A stretch of DNA of 64,000 nucleotides from Fagopyrum homotropicum (lineage: Eukaryota > Streptophyta > Magnoliopsida > Caryophyllales > Polygonaceae). Numbering within the stretch: position 1 is the first letter of the stretch; each line of letters opens with the position of its first letter. Of the stretch, positions 1 through 11,371 are shown one piece after another. Under the pieces are notes generated by a model. The model was not told the origin of the DNA and ran no database searches. It worked only from the letters and a program-made list of their open reading frames with translations. A program made the translations under genes and the position numbers. The stretch is from positions 98,765,994 through 98,829,993 of the forward strand of contig BSWB01000005.1 of NCBI GenBank assembly GCA_033239125.1, in the 5' to 3' direction.

Positions 1-1508
1 AAGATCAAGCCATTCTTCTTCTCTTTGAAAGGGAAGGCTTTATCTTGGTATCAAGCTCTTCCAAATGGAAGACTCAACACATGAGAGGATCTATCTTCGG
101 AGTTCCTAACCAAATTCTTTCCGCCATCCAAGACAGAGGAGTTAAGAGGTAAAATCAATGCTTTTTCTATGAAATCTAATGAAAGTTTGTTTCAGTCTTG
201 GGAAAGGTTTCAGGATCTATTATTGGATTTCCCACACCATGGGATTTCTAAGTTAGAGTCGCTAGAGATATATTACAAGGGGTTGGATGTGGAAACACAA
301 TTCAAGCTCCAATCCTTTCATGTGGCACATTCATGGACATGAGGGAAGATGACGCTTGGGACTTCATTGAGAAGCAAGCCCGAGTCATTGAGAAGTATTC
401 CCACCGGAAGGCGGAAGCTAACCGAGTAGAGCAAGGAGCGAAGCTAACACAAGCTGCACAAACTCAAATCTTTTCTCTCAACACCGAGATTAAAGAGTTG
501 AAGGAAGTCATTAAAGCCGGCTTTCAAAAGCCTAAGGAGCAAGATGTTGGATATTTAGGAAACAATAATAACCATCAAGGGAATGAGAACACCAACTGCA
601 ACAACCGGAACAACAACTGGAACAATTGGAACAACAACAACCGGAACAATATTTGGAACAACAATCGGAATTCAAACAACAATTGGCGTTCCAACCAACA
701 ACAAAATTCCGGTAATTCTTATCCCAATTCAGGAAATTCACTAACACCACCATCTTCTTCTTCCATTCCTTTGAAAATCCAGGGACAAGGATCTAATAGC
801 TCAAGCACTTCGGGGAAGGAGAAACCCGATCCCATGCTGGAAACGATCTTGGAAAAGCTTCAAGGACTGGAGAATTACATCACTAAGGTTGATAAAGCTC
901 AAAAAGTTTTAGAAAACCAAATGTTCAGCAATGCTGAGGAAGTTCCTAGAAACCAAGGAAAACTTCCTGGAAAGACGGAAGACAACCCGAAGGGAAGGGT
1001 GATGGCTATCACAACTAGGAGCGGAGCAATAACTACCGACCCACAACCTAAGTTTGTTGAAATTCCCGTCGAAAAGGATAAGGAAAAGGGGAAGGAGAAG
1101 AAAGACATCTACATTCCTCCTCCAGTTTACAAACCTCCCCTACCATTCCCACAATCTAGAGCAAGAGCGCGTCTAAACAAGCAATTCGGTAAGTTCATTG
1201 AACTCATGAGCAAACTGCACATTAACATACCTTTCATTGATGCAATTGTAGGTATGCCCGCTTACGGGAAGTTCTTAAAGGAGATCCTCTCTAACAAGAG
1301 GAAGTTGGAAGACTTTGGAGAAGTCAAGATGAGTTCGGAATCATCGGACCTCATCAAAACGATGAAGGAAAATATGCCCCCAAAGCTGAAGGATCCGGGG
1401 TCATTTTGTATTCCAATTGGAGTGGGAGAAGTCACTTATGATGCATTATGTGACTTGGGAGCAAGCGTTAGCATCATCCCGCTTCCTTATGCAGGAAAAT
1501 CGGTTTAG
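1..1508 (+). pseudogene. gag: Element A gag (C-terminal part) and start of protease, broken
   Basis: The first 300 bases read as the retrotransposon gag core (FFSLKGKALSWYQ, EFLTKFFPPSK, SWERFQDLLLD) in frame 1, broken by TGA at 88-90. A frameshift near 320 moves the frame, after which an open stretch starts at 333 (MDMREDDAWDFIEKQA). A long Asn-rich, low-complexity region follows, then ITTRSG at about 1010, a Pro-rich PPLPFPQSRARAR segment, and the aspartic protease active-site motif CDLGASVSIIP near 1450-1480. A frameshift near 1500 ends the frame. Gag would form the particle and the protease would mature the polyprotein. Homologous regions of B and D are open, which shows where the breaks are. 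Confidence 0.9.
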
Positions 1509-1522
1509 GTGAACCTAAACCG

Positions 1523-2623
1523 GTGAAGATGACGTTATACATGGCCGATCGATTCATAACTCGTCCCGTGGGTATCATTGAGGACGTCCCAGTCAAGCTT
1601 GGTAAGTTCTATGTTCCAATAAATTTTGTTGTGCTTGACATTCCTGCAGATAGTCCGGTCCCGATCATACTCGGAAGACCATTTCTTGCAACATCCGGTT
1701 GTATGGTGGATTGCAAGAATGCTAGACTTGCCTTCGACATAGGAGAAGAGAAGGTAGAGTTTGTTCTTTCTACTATGGTGAGAGAGTCAGCTCTTTGAGA
1801 AGATATGTTTAATATCTATGACGAGAAGGCATCTAGAGAGGAAGTAAGCTCGATTCTATTCAAGGATCCATTGCAAAAGGTTATCACCATGAGCATTATG
1901 GAGAAAGGAGAAGAAGAGGATTGCAATGAGGAAATTGAAGCCTTGGAGGAGCTAAAGGAAGCGCATGAAGAAGAGTTTGAAAAACTCTACGATGGGTCAG
2001 AGGACGTGAGGAATCACGGCCAATCGTGCTATTCCACGGCCGTGGTTTCCACCAACATGACCGTAATCAGCTATTCAGAGGACTCCAGTAAGTTACACGG
2101 CCAAAACCACGGCCGTGGAACTACCAGTGGTGCCGTAATTGACTTCCACGCCCTAAACCACGGCCGTGGAAGTAACAGTGGTGCCGTGATTTTGGGAAAT
2201 TCTGAAAACAATTATGTTCTTTCCATCAATGCTCTTGAGTCTTCTTCAACAACTCATACACCCTTAGAGACTTCTAAAGAAGCATTGGACACTCCTCAAG
2301 AGGCATTAGAGACTCCAATGGTGATGGAATTGAAGCCACTTCCCACACATCTTAGGTACGCATTTCTAGGAACTAATTCTACTTTTCCGGTAATTGTTAG
2401 TTCTGATTTAAACGAAGATGAACATAATAAACTTATGGTTGTTCTAAGGAAACATAGGAAAGCCTTAGGTTACACTATAGAGGATCTTGTAGGAATTAAA
2501 CCTTCATTATGCATGCACAAGATCCTAATGGAAGAAGATTTTAGGCCTTCGCGGCAACCTCAACGATGGTTAAACCCAATCATGAAGGAGGTTGTCAAGA
2601 AGGAAATTCTTCAGGCTACTTGA
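1523..2623 (+). pseudogene. Element A protease remainder and protease-RT linker, broken
   Basis: The protease domain continues in another frame (YMADRFITRPVGI, then PVPIILGRPFLATSGC), the typical C-terminal half of a retropepsin. TGA at 1796-1798 interrupts it; the same frame continues from 1805 (FNIYDEKASREEVSSI) through an acidic linker to the N-terminal edge of RT (IKPSLCMHKI, NPIMKEVVKKEI). A one-base frameshift near 2615 ends it. The linker at 2034-2169 holds three copies of the palindrome CCACGGCCGTGG, each flanked by half-sites, so the family motif is embedded in coding sequence here. The two TGA codons and the frameshifts in A are unlikely all to be programmed events. Confidence 0.88.
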
Positions 2624-2656
2624 TGCAGGTATCATCTATCCTATCTCCGATAGCAA

Positions 2657-5230
2657 GTGGGTGAGGCCCGTACAAGTTGTTCCAAAGAAGGGGGAATGAC
2701 GGTTATCACCAACAAGAATAATGAACTCATTCCTACAAGAACCGTGACTGGATGGAGGATGTGCATTGATTACCGGAAGCTAAATAATGCAACTAGGAAG
2801 GATCATTTCCCATTACCCTTCATTGATCAAATGCTTGAAAGGTTAGCACAACATTCTCATTTTTGCTATCTTGACGGTCATAGTGGCTTCTTTCAGATTC
2901 CGATCCATCCGGACGATCAAGAGAAGACCACATTCACGTGCCCGTGGGGTATGTTCGCTTATAGGAGAATGCTATTCGGGCTTTGCAACGCCCCAACCAC
3001 CTTTCAAAGGTGCATGATGACTATCTTCTCGGAGTACATAGAGGAGATCATGGAGGTTTTCATGGATGACTTTTCTGTTTATGGTTCCTCTTTTGATAAT
3101 TGTCTTTCTAACCTTTCTCTTGTGCTACAAAGGTGTGAAGACACTAAACTAGTTCTTAATTGGGAGAAGTGTCAATTCATGATGAAGGAAGGCATTATAC
3201 TCGGACACTTGATCTCTAATAGAGGGATTGAGGTACATAAGGCTAAGATAGAGACCATAGAAAAGCTCCCTCTTCCATCTTCGGTGAAGGGGATAAGAAG
3301 CTTTCTAGGACATGTTGGATTTTATAGACGTTTTATCAAGGACTTTTCTAAGATATCAAAACCGCTTACTAATCTATTGATGAAGGATGCGGTTTTTTAT
3401 TTCTCGCATGATTGTTTAGACGCGTTTCATAAGATTCGAGAAGCTCTAATCTCAGCCCCGATCATCCAACCTCCGGACTGGAATTTCCCGTTCGAGGTTA
3501 TGTGTGATGCAAGTGACGTAGCTATTGGAGCTGTGCTTGGGCAAAAGAAGGAGGGCCGAAACCATGCTATCTATTACGCTAGCAAGACGCTAGATGAAGC
3601 GCAACTGAACTACGCCACAACTGAAAAAGAATTCTTAGCTATTGTTTATGCCTTTGAAAAGTTTGGTTCTTATCTTGTAGGTGCAAAGGTGATTGTATAC
3701 ACGGATCATGCTGCGATCCGATATCTACTTGCAAAGAAGGATGCGAAACCAAGGCTGATTAGATGGATTCTTCTCCTACAAGAATGCGATCTAGAGATCT
3801 GTGACAAGAAAGGTTCAGAAAATTCTGTTGCGGATCATTTGAGTCGTCTACCACATCTAGAAGACGATAGTCTACCTATAGATGACTCCTTTCTGGACCA
3901 TCATTTACACATCATAGAGGAGTGCATCGACAAGATAACTAAAGGTAACGAACCATGGTTTGCTGATTTTGTTAACTATTTAGTTTGTCATGAAATACCT
4001 CCCGGATTTCCCTATGCACAAAGGAAAAAGTTCTTTAAGGATGTCCGGGAATACTTTTGGAATGAATCTCTACTCTTCAAGAGAGGTCCTGACGGCATCA
4101 TTCAAAGATGTGTGCCGGAAGACGAGATGCAAAGCGTCATCCGTCATTGTCATTCACTACCTTGTGGAGGACACGCTAGCTCAAACAAGACTAGCGCTAA
4201 GGTATTGCAATTTGGATTCTTTTGGCCTACTTTATTTAAGGATGTGCAAACCTTTGTTTCCTGCTGCGATGCTTGTCAAAGAACAGGGAACATATCTAGG
4301 AGAAACGAGATGCCTCTCAACAACATTCAGGAGGCAGAGATCTTCGACGTTTGGGGAGTAGACATCATGGGACCTTTCCCATCATCTTGTGGAAACCAAT
4401 ACATACTTCTAGCTGTAGATTATGTTTCAAGATGGGTTAAAGCAATTGCCTCTCCAACTAATGATGCCATGGTTGTAGTTAAGTTCTTTAATAGAACTAT
4501 ATTCCCAAGGTTTGGGACACCACGGACCATCATTAGTGACGGAGACTCTCACTTCATTGCCCGACGATTTGAAGCTCTACTAGCTAAGTATGGGGTGACT
4601 CACAAGATCGCCACCCCTTATCATCCACAAACGAGTGGGCAAGTAGAGATTTTGAATAGGGAGATCAAGGGAATCCTAGAGAAAGCAATTTCGAAGACAA
4701 GGAAGGATTGGTCTTTGAAACTAGATGATGCATTGTGGGCGTATAGGACTGTATACAAGACTCCCATAGGAACAACACCATATAACCTTGTGTATGGGAA
4801 GTCTTGTCACTTACCGGTGGAGGTGGAACATAAAGCGTATTGGACGGTAAAGTGGTTGAACTTCAGCATGAAGGAAGCGGGCGAGAAGCGCCTCTTGGAC
4901 CTTAACGAGCTTGAAGAACTCCGCGTGAACGCTTATGAGAACGCTAAGATCTATAAGGAAAGAGAAAAGCATTGGCATGATAAGCATATCATTCCAAAGG
5001 ACCTCAAAGAAGGAGATCAAGTTCTCCTCTTCAATTCTAGACTTCGGCTCTTTCCAGGTAAGCTTAAATCTCGTTGGACTGGACATTATCTAATCAAACA
5101 TGTTTTTCCCCATGGTGCAGTTGAAGTATGGGGTGAAAAAAGCGGAAGTTTTAAGGTGAACGGTCAACGACTCAAGAAGTATACACCGGAGCTCCAAGCT
5201 GAGGAGTTCGCACCCACCACACTCGAATAG
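2657..5230 (+). pseudogene. pol: Element A reverse transcriptase, RNase H and integrase
   Basis: This 857-codon open stretch is the 3' two-thirds of pol. RT holds WRMCIDYRKLN and the catalytic FMDD at residues 135-138, the Athila form of YxDD. RNase H follows with D284, E323, D350 and D393. Integrase has the HHCC zinc region (RHCHSLPCGGH, then CDAC) and the catalytic triad D569, D628, E664 with DD35E spacing. The last 150 residues are the integrase C-terminal domain (LLFNSRLRLFPGKLKSRW). The ATG at 2657 is not the true start: a frameshift near 2692 lies just downstream of it, and homologous frames run in from gag. Enzymatic motifs look intact although the full gene is broken upstream. Confidence 0.92.
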
Positions 5231-6059
5231 ATGCAGGTACGGTCTAGCTACGGACCTAAAACAAGTGATTCTTGGGAGGCAACCCAAGGTATTGCACTTA
5301 TGCTTTTCTTTTTCATTCTTAGATTAGATTAGTTTAGTAGTTTTTGCTTTGTTTTGCCCTCAATACCTCCCGGTATGTCGTGTTTTTGGATGTAGGAGCA
5401 ATGGGTGGAGGAAAAGTTAGAAGGAATTGACGAAACTTGGACTTCGGCACATTACAGAGAGTTTCACGCCTTAAACCACGGTCGTGGAAGCTATAGTGAC
5501 CGTGATTCTTCCAAAGTCTGAGAAAATTCACCAAAACCACGGTTCCGTACAATTCCACGGCCGTGGAATACTCCGAGTGACCGTGATTTTCCAAAATTTT
5601 TAAGGTCACTATATAAACCACCTTCCTTCACAAAAACAACACAAAACTTCGAAATCACGCCCCATTTCCACGACCCTTTCGCCGAAACCACTCCCCCTCT
5701 CTCAAATCTTCGTTCGGAGTCCGATTCGAACGATTCTTGAGCCTAAAGTGAAGCAAATTCTATCATCTACAAGATCCAATCAACAATTCAAGTGAACAAT
5801 CCCTACAGAAGACGGAATTTGGATTTTAAGAATCCAAAACCTAGGTTTTTCTTCTCTTTCTCTACTTTGTCGATTTGGCTCAATTCTTGTAAGATTTTTA
5901 GGATAACTGATTGGAATTGGAATTGGAATTAGTCTAGGACTGTGTCTACTGAATTTGGTGTGATTTGGTTGAGATTTGAGCAAAACAGAACCGAACCACG
6001 GTCCCTGACAGTTCCACGGCCGAGGTTTTTGTTGAACAGACCGTGATTTTCCCTCTGCA
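5231..6059 (+). other. Element A spacer between pol and ORF-1, with conserved box and palindromes
   Basis: No gene. It opens with a box shared with B, C, D and E (GGACCTAAAACAAG followed by the AGGCAA hairpin). Palindromes of the A/B family lie at 5476-5487 (CCACGGTCGTGG), 5555-5566 (CCACGGCCGTGG) and 6014-6025 (degenerate), each with CCGTGATT-type half-sites nearby. It probably acts as the leader of ORF-1. Confidence 0.7.
5271..5288 (+). promoter_or_regulatory. Post-pol hairpin with AGGCAA loop (element A)
   Basis: CTTGGG-AGGCAA-CCCAAG forms a perfect 6-bp stem with a 6-nt loop, 41 nt after the pol stop. The same hairpin occurs after pol in D and E, after gag in C with two compensatory changes, and in B with G-U pairs. 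The function is unknown; candidates are ORF-1 expression or RNA packaging. Confidence 0.65.
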
Positions 6060-7583
6060 ATGGATTTGTTTAGGAGAAAGTCGACTAGGAACAAGAAGAG
6101 GAAAGGTGACACTTCCTCTTCTTCCCAAGTATCCCCTAGTGAGCCACCATCACCCCCACCTCCTAGAATTCCAACCATCCATGAGGATTACCTCGATGCC
6201 TTAGAAAGGATCGAGAAGAGGGCGGTCATAGGACCGTGCTACTTAGTGCTTGAGGAGCTAGAACCGATGAATGTAGTGAATGACTTGACATGGCTTTTAG
6301 ATAGAGCCGGTTTGATTATCTTCTTTGCTATTCGAGAAGACGCTTATGAGGAGATTACTAGGGAGTTCGTTATTTCCTTTGAGCATAACACCGTCGATAG
6401 GACGGTTTCTTTTAGGTTGATGGAGGAGAACTATGAGTTCTCAATCTTGCAGTTTGGAGCCTTTTTTGAATTCCAAGAGACCTTCAATGGTCGTTTTTCT
6501 AGCGGTGTATACGCTAAGGACTTTTGGGAGGATATAGCCATGATCTATGCTAGTGAGGACCGTTGGCAACCGGCCGACACCAAGGCTAAGCTCATCTATC
6601 ACTTAGCCTTGAAGATAGCTCATAGGGTTCTTTCCGAGTGCCTTTTTCCTAGGACCGAAACCCCTCAAAAGATCAAAACCGATGAGCTTTTCCTCCTTTA
6701 TTCTATGCTCCATGGTAGACCTATTGATTGTGCTACCCTCCTAGCCTCCACTATGAGTAAATTGAAGAACAAGAGAGCCGGTAACATAGGGTATGGTGGT
6801 ATGGTTACACACATTGCCACGCAACTAGGGATAGACTTTTCTGCCTGCACTAGGATAGCGGCGAGACCTTTGGGTCTCAATAGCCTCATGACTAGAGGTA
6901 TCATCTTTCCTAGACACCACGGTCCACCTACCGCCGGTATCCCTTAGGAGGAGAGAGGAGGTAGAGGCATCCCTTGGATCCCCGAGTATTCCATTATGGT
7001 TGGAAACCATAACTGGAAGAAGACTTTCGCTGCCATGCATGCGAATAGGTTGTCAGCACCTCCATATGTACCGGATGATGTCCCAGTTGAGGATGTTGAG
7101 GAGGAGGTAGGAGGAGGTGATGAGCAGGACTTTGGCACCTTTCCGGATCAGCCGGGACACTTCCCTGACCCTCCTAGACGTTCCCCACGACCCACCGGAC
7201 CTTCTGGAGCCTCTTCCTCTCGCCGTGCTAGCGTGAGTGAGAGGCCGACTTGGATGGACGCTTCTCCCGCTTGGTATGGGGCGCATCCTTCATGGATGGG
7301 AGCTCCACCTCCGTGGTATGATCAGGCACCAGCAGCACCAGCAACACCGACTCCCCAGGACGCACCAGCATGGTACGGTCAGCCACCAACTTGGTACGAG
7401 CAGCTACTATCATGAGCCACCGACCTTTCTAAGAGAGTTGGAGACTTAGAGATCCACCGGGAGACCCAGGAGACACAGAGCCGGGAGCATGATGAGATGA
7501 TGAGTGACATCTACCGCCAGCAGTTCAGGCGGTACTATAGCCATGACTTCCGTCCATTTCCACCACCGCCTCCTCCGCAGTGA
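6060..7583 (+). pseudogene. Element A post-pol gene (Athila ORF-1 type), two nonsense codons
   Basis: The gene starts with a basic, Ser/Pro-rich N-terminus (MDLFRRKSTRNKKRK), then a domain of about 250 residues matching the Athila ORF-1 type (motifs FEFQETFNGRF, RTETPQKI, GNIGYGGMVTHIA). The same domain occurs in C and D. The frame stays the same to 7583 but is cut by TAG at 6945-6947 and TGA at 7413-7415. After the domain come an acidic stretch, a Trp/Tyr-rich repeat (PAWYG, PSWMG, PPWYD, PTWYE), a short helical segment and a terminal FRPFPPPPPPQ tail. In Athila this position has been called env-like; I see no clear signal peptide or membrane span here and would not call it an envelope protein. 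Its role is unknown. Confidence 0.85.
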
Positions 7584-8893
7584 CGAGCTATGATGATTGA
7601 CAGTTTCAGCCGCCCCACCACCGTCTAGTGAGTTCATTTTGCTTTTCTTCTTTTCTTTATTTCTTTTTGAACATTGAGGACAATGTATGTTTTAAGTATG
7701 GGGTGGGGTGTGACTATTATATGTAATAACTCTACTACATTTGCTTGCTTCTATTCATGACACTTTGCATGTTTCATTCCATAGTTACACGTTTCGTTAT
7801 TGCATCAAGGAAAAAGGCTTTGAAAAATCCATAAAAATTTGAAAAATCATGAAAAAGTTTTTGTGCTTCTAAGATTAGAGATGACTTCTATGATAGCTCT
7901 CACTTGTGGAATGAATTTTTGATGACAATTGTATGCTTAAACGGAATTATGAATTGAAAAGAAATTGAATGTGTTGTTTATCCTTTCTTGCAAGCTTCAT
8001 AATGTGAAAGTTTTATCTAAATCATATTGAGAAATTAAGGTTGAAATCACATGATGAGTTCTTATACTTCTTTATGAGATGACTAAGGCAATTCGATTTT
8101 CTTACTTCTTCCTTTGATCATCTAGCCCCTCAATAAAAGTAATTGCCTCCCTTACCTATCCGGGAATTTGGAGGAGTTGATATTTGGCATGTTTGATGTG
8201 GGAGGGCCATGAAAGCAAAATTTTACATTCAAAGAATATAACTAATAGGTTTGGGGAAGTCAATCATGACGATGAGTAACTCGGCACCATTCACATAGCC
8301 GGGTGTTTGTATCTTGCCAAAGTCGGATTGAGCGATATTCCTAACGGATTATGGTATGTGCATCAAGGGTTTGAGGCATCTCGAAATTGAGAAACGCCAA
8401 TCTCCTAGGCTTCGGTTTTTGTGCACCTCTGTCCATATTTCCAAAAGTAAAGTCAAAAAATAATGTGAAAAAGAAGAGAGCAAAACTCTAAGTTGATGGT
8501 GTTGCAAATCAAAATAAAAAGAGTGGGTTATTCATTTTCCCGGATTCATGCACCACATCCCTTACAAGTTTCCCTCCTTTCCGCATTCTAGACCTTACTT
8601 GAAAGTCCTTAAGATCAAAAGAGTGTTATTTGACTTGGTGATCTAAATTGCAATTTCACATGCTTTATTTTGACAATACTTGAAGGTCATGATTATTGTC
8701 TTGAAGTTCAAGCGATTCATGATGTTTTCTTTACTTTACATTCTTTGGTTTATGTATGTGAGCGTTTTCAAGAATGAATGAAGCAAAGTTTGAGGATGAT
8801 CTATTGACTAGAAGCACATTTGTCTAAAGGATGGTTTTGTTTTGAATTTGCATACATATTTCATTCTAACTTGTGTTCTAAGCTTTTGAAAAC
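7584..8893 (+). other. Element A 3' untranslated region with conserved block
   Basis: No gene. The segment is AT-rich except at 8248-8436, which is almost the same as 54216-54406 in E and 30834-31026 (reverse) in D and is recognisable in B. That block includes GCATCAAGGGTTTGAGGC, one mismatch from the perfect hairpin in D and E. It contains stops in all frames I checked, so the conservation is not coding. Confidence 0.75.
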
Positions 8894-8913
8894 CTTGCTT
8901 GGGGACAAGCAAG
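8894..8913 (+). promoter_or_regulatory. Pre-PPT hairpin (element A)
   Basis: CTTGCTTG-GGGA-CAAGCAAG is a perfect 8-bp stem with a 4-nt loop, ending 19 nt before the 3' LTR. The same structure lies at the same distance in B, D and E and at 20 nt in C, with compensatory base changes. Confidence 0.75.
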
Positions 8914-8917
8914 TGAC

Positions 8918-8932
8918 AAGTATGGGGTATTT
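8918..8932 (+). promoter_or_regulatory. Polypurine tract of element A
   Basis: AAGTATGGGGTATTT directly precedes the TG of the 3' LTR. It occupies the place of the plus-strand primer and resembles the equivalent site in B, D and E. Confidence 0.75.
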
Positions 8933-9680
8933 TGTTAGCATGAAATATGGTGATATTCTAGGCACTTATTTTGGTTGTTTTCCCTCATTATTGTGTACAT
9001 GGATAAGGTTTTGAAGCAAATGTTAGCTTGTTCATCCTAAATCACGGCCTGTTCTAGGGCTTCCACGGCCGTGGTTCTCAAGATCTACCCGTGATTTACC
9101 TCAGTTTACGAACCTTGCTTTTACCTTAATCCAAAGTTAAAGATTAGCTTTAACCTAGTCTTGGCTTGCCTTTCCTAGGTAGTAGTGAGACTAAACATCC
9201 TCTATTTCGGTTTCGAGTGTGACAACCTTAACCGTTTGATTTTATCTTGATCCTTGGGTTACAAGTTTGGGTATTTGAGATCAATTCTAACCTTTAGATC
9301 CTTTCTATACTGCAGCCTCAACAACCTTTATAGAGAGAGTCTTTTGGTTAGACATATAGGGTTTTGGAACTTCACCGTACACGACCTTACTTTAGTATAC
9401 CTTTGTAATTCTCAACTCTGTCCTTATATATATAGTATATCTTGAATCGATTGCCACAATTTGATATCAGGATCTTTAGGGTTGTTGTTTTCCCCAATAT
9501 TTGCAAAGCTTTATACATTACTTGCTCGATTACTTGAAACTGATTTTGTTTCACCATCTCCATGTGATCGATATTCTGGAATACTTGCTAATCTACGCCG
9601 ATCCGTACACTGCGGGCACTTGCTTTTATTCTAGATTTATAAGTTTAAGACTTGATTGCACGCACGTTTTAGGGCGAACA
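8933..9680 (+). repeat. 3' LTR of element A (748 bp)
   Basis: The LTR begins TGTTAGCATG right after the polypurine tract and ends GGGCGAACA. It has a TATATATA stretch at 9425-9432, a palindrome CCACGGCCGTGG at 9063-9074 with CACGG and CCGTGATT half-sites, and CCGTACACTGCGG near 9602, the motif shared with the other Athila LTRs. It is less than half the length of the B, D and E LTRs and lacks their GAGACTTACCCGGTAA repeats. Confidence 0.85.
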
Positions 9681-9848
9681 GCCCTTGAAAACCAGTTGTG
9701 TCACAAAGAGCACAAATCGACATCAAGACCTTGAAATCAGTTTTAAAGCCTTGAGATAGGTTTTTGCGAAAAGTTCTCATACTCTATTAAACCCCCCCCC
9801 CCTTTCTAGAGCATTTATATCATTTATATTCACCTATACGGTTCCACA
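9681..9848 (+). repeat. End of the 5' LTR of copia element X
   Basis: The segment ends in ...TTCCACA directly before a copia-type primer-binding site, so it is the 3' end of a copia 5' LTR. Its left part is cut off by, or lies beyond, element A. It contains a run of C bases at about 9787-9799. No matching 3' LTR is visible to the right in the window. Confidence 0.6.
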
Positions 9849-9850
9849 AT

Positions 9851-9862
9851 TGGTATTAGAGC
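9851..9862 (+). promoter_or_regulatory. Primer-binding site of copia element X
   Basis: TGGTATTAGAGC is one base from TGGTATCAGAGC, the initiator tRNA-Met PBS used by most plant copia elements. It lies 2 nt after the LTR end and about 40 nt before the gag start. Confidence 0.8.
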
Positions 9863-9903
9863 TAGACTCATGTATATTGATTTAACCATCAGTGAGACTA
9901 ATC

Positions 9904-10004
9904 ATGAACTCTGTAGGTGATGGAGGATTCGCTCAAGGAAGATCCACATCTCGACCACCACTCTTTTGTGGCAACAACTTTTCCCATTGGAGAGCACTAA
10001 TGCA
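9904..10004 (+). pseudogene. gag: Copia X gag, first segment
   Basis: The ATG at 9904 starts MNSVGDGGFAQGRSTSRPP, followed by a PLFCGNNFSHWRALM stretch that is the usual start of plant copia gag. The frame is cut by the MITE at 10005 and continues from 10855. Confidence 0.8.
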
Positions 10005-10846
10005 TAGGGGTTGGCATAAATCCCGGTTAACCCCGTCCCCTTCCGGTCCCATCCCGATCTTGGTGGGATTTGAAAAAAAAAATGTGCATCCCGTCCCGTT
10101 CCGTCCCGTGAAAAATTTGCGGGGCGGAGACTTCACATCCAAGTTAATCCCGTCCCATCCCGTCCCGCATATATATACATAATATTTTTATATTTTTATA
10201 AATATTATATAGATAAATGATATACATAAATTATAATTTTTAAAAATCTTATTTTTACAAATATTTTCATATTTTTAAAATTATTAGATCGATAATTTTT
10301 CACCAGTCATTCAATCATTCTTTACGACTCATTTGGTTGGATCTAAAATACTAGAGTGTTTGCTCTCCCTTGATTTAGTCCGTTTGCCTCCTTGCTCTAG
10401 TCCGTTCCATCGCTGCCCTTGCTCTAGTCCATTCCATCGCCCTTGTATTTTTATGAATTCCCACAATTGTAATCGATAGTTAAATAAATGTAATTTTCTG
10501 TAAATTATTTGTTGTTATTTTTTGAATGTGAATCGGTTAGACACTTTGATGTAACTTGAATGTGTTTTCAACGTATTAACCACTAATGTAGGTGTCATGA
10601 ATCGATAATTAGGTATCGAGTTTTTTTTTTCTGATCATTTGTTTCTTTAAACATGAGAGAAAACATGCATACATATTGAATATAACCGGTGCATAATTAT
10701 CGTAGGATTCGTCCCGTCCCACATGGACAAGGCCCGCGCGAGACGAAGAAAAAAAGTCATAAATTCCGTATCGTCCCGTCCCGCAAATAACTTGCGAGAC
10801 GGGCGCGGGATGACCCCTATCCCATCCCGTCCCATGCCCACCCCTA
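10005..10846. mobile_element. hAT-type MITE, 842 bp, with 8-bp target duplication
   Basis: Terminal inverted repeats are TAGGGGTTGGCAT on the left and TAGGGGTGGGCAT on the right (reverse complement). The direct repeat CTAATGCA lies at 9997-10004 and 10847-10854. TAGGG ends and an 8-bp duplication are hAT hallmarks. Both subterminal regions are full of CCCGTCCC-type repeats and the core is AT-rich. I see no transposase, so the element is non-autonomous. Removing it with one TSD copy restores the copia gag frame. Confidence 0.9.
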
Positions 10847-10854
10847 CTAATGCA

Positions 10855-11371
10855 AATGTTCGTTATTATTCAGGACATGAAACTATGGAGTATTATTCAA
10901 AATTGCCCTAAAATCCCAACCACCACGATTGAAGGAGTCCAAGTCGCAAAGAAGAAAGCTGACTTCAAACAAACCGACTTGGATAGCGTTTCAAAGAACT
11001 ACAAGGCCATGAAGTTGCTCTATTGTGGATTGGACGCAAATGAATTCAATCGTGTCTCATCATGCAAGAGTGCATTAGAAATATGGGACAAACTTGTTGT
11101 CACATACGAAAGAACAAGTCAAGTCAAGAAAACAAAGATAAGCATCTTCCTCAGATAGTATGAGCTATTCAAGATGAAATCAAATGAATCAATCAAAGAA
11201 ATGTTCACACGATTCACCGAGATCGTGAACTACCTAGACTCACTAGGAAAGGTATTCACAAATGAAGAGAAAGTAAGAAAGGTTCTAAGGAGCTTACATA
11301 AAGCCAAGTGGGGACCAAAGGTGACTGTAGTTGAAGAAGCTCAAAATCTCACAACACTTCCTCTTGACGAC
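10855..11371 (+). pseudogene. gag: Copia X gag, second segment
   Basis: The copia gag core (UBN2-like) continues in one frame with SCKSALEIWDKLVVTYE, then TAG at 11156-11158, then SNESIKEMFTRFTEIVNYL to LTTLPLDD at 11371. Element C enters there. The stop shows that the copia gag had decayed, or decayed later. Confidence 0.85.

Larger units (their letters stand above)
1..9680 (+). mobile_element. Athila-type Ty3/gypsy retrotransposon A, 5' part outside window
   Basis: The modules run gag end, protease, RT, RNase H, integrase, post-pol ORF-1, 3' untranslated region, polypurine tract and 3' LTR. The 3' LTR runs from TGTTAGCATG to CGAACA. The 5' LTR and PBS lie before base 1, so the left target-site copy cannot be checked; GCCCT at 9681-9685 would be the right copy. 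Module order, the ORF-1-type gene after pol and the hairpin before the polypurine tract match elements B, D and E. The coding part carries several nonsense codons and frameshifts, so it is an old, inactive copy. It probably sits inside the 5' LTR of copia element X. Confidence 0.93.

Noticed and set aside
1796..1798. TGA between protease and linker in A as a programmed readthrough site
   Set aside because: B and D have no stop at this place and A carries several other unrelated breaks, so decay is the simpler reading.
6060..7583. ORF-1-type gene as a true envelope gene
   Set aside because: I see no convincing signal peptide, cleavage site or membrane-spanning segment in A, C or D; the label env-like rests on position only.
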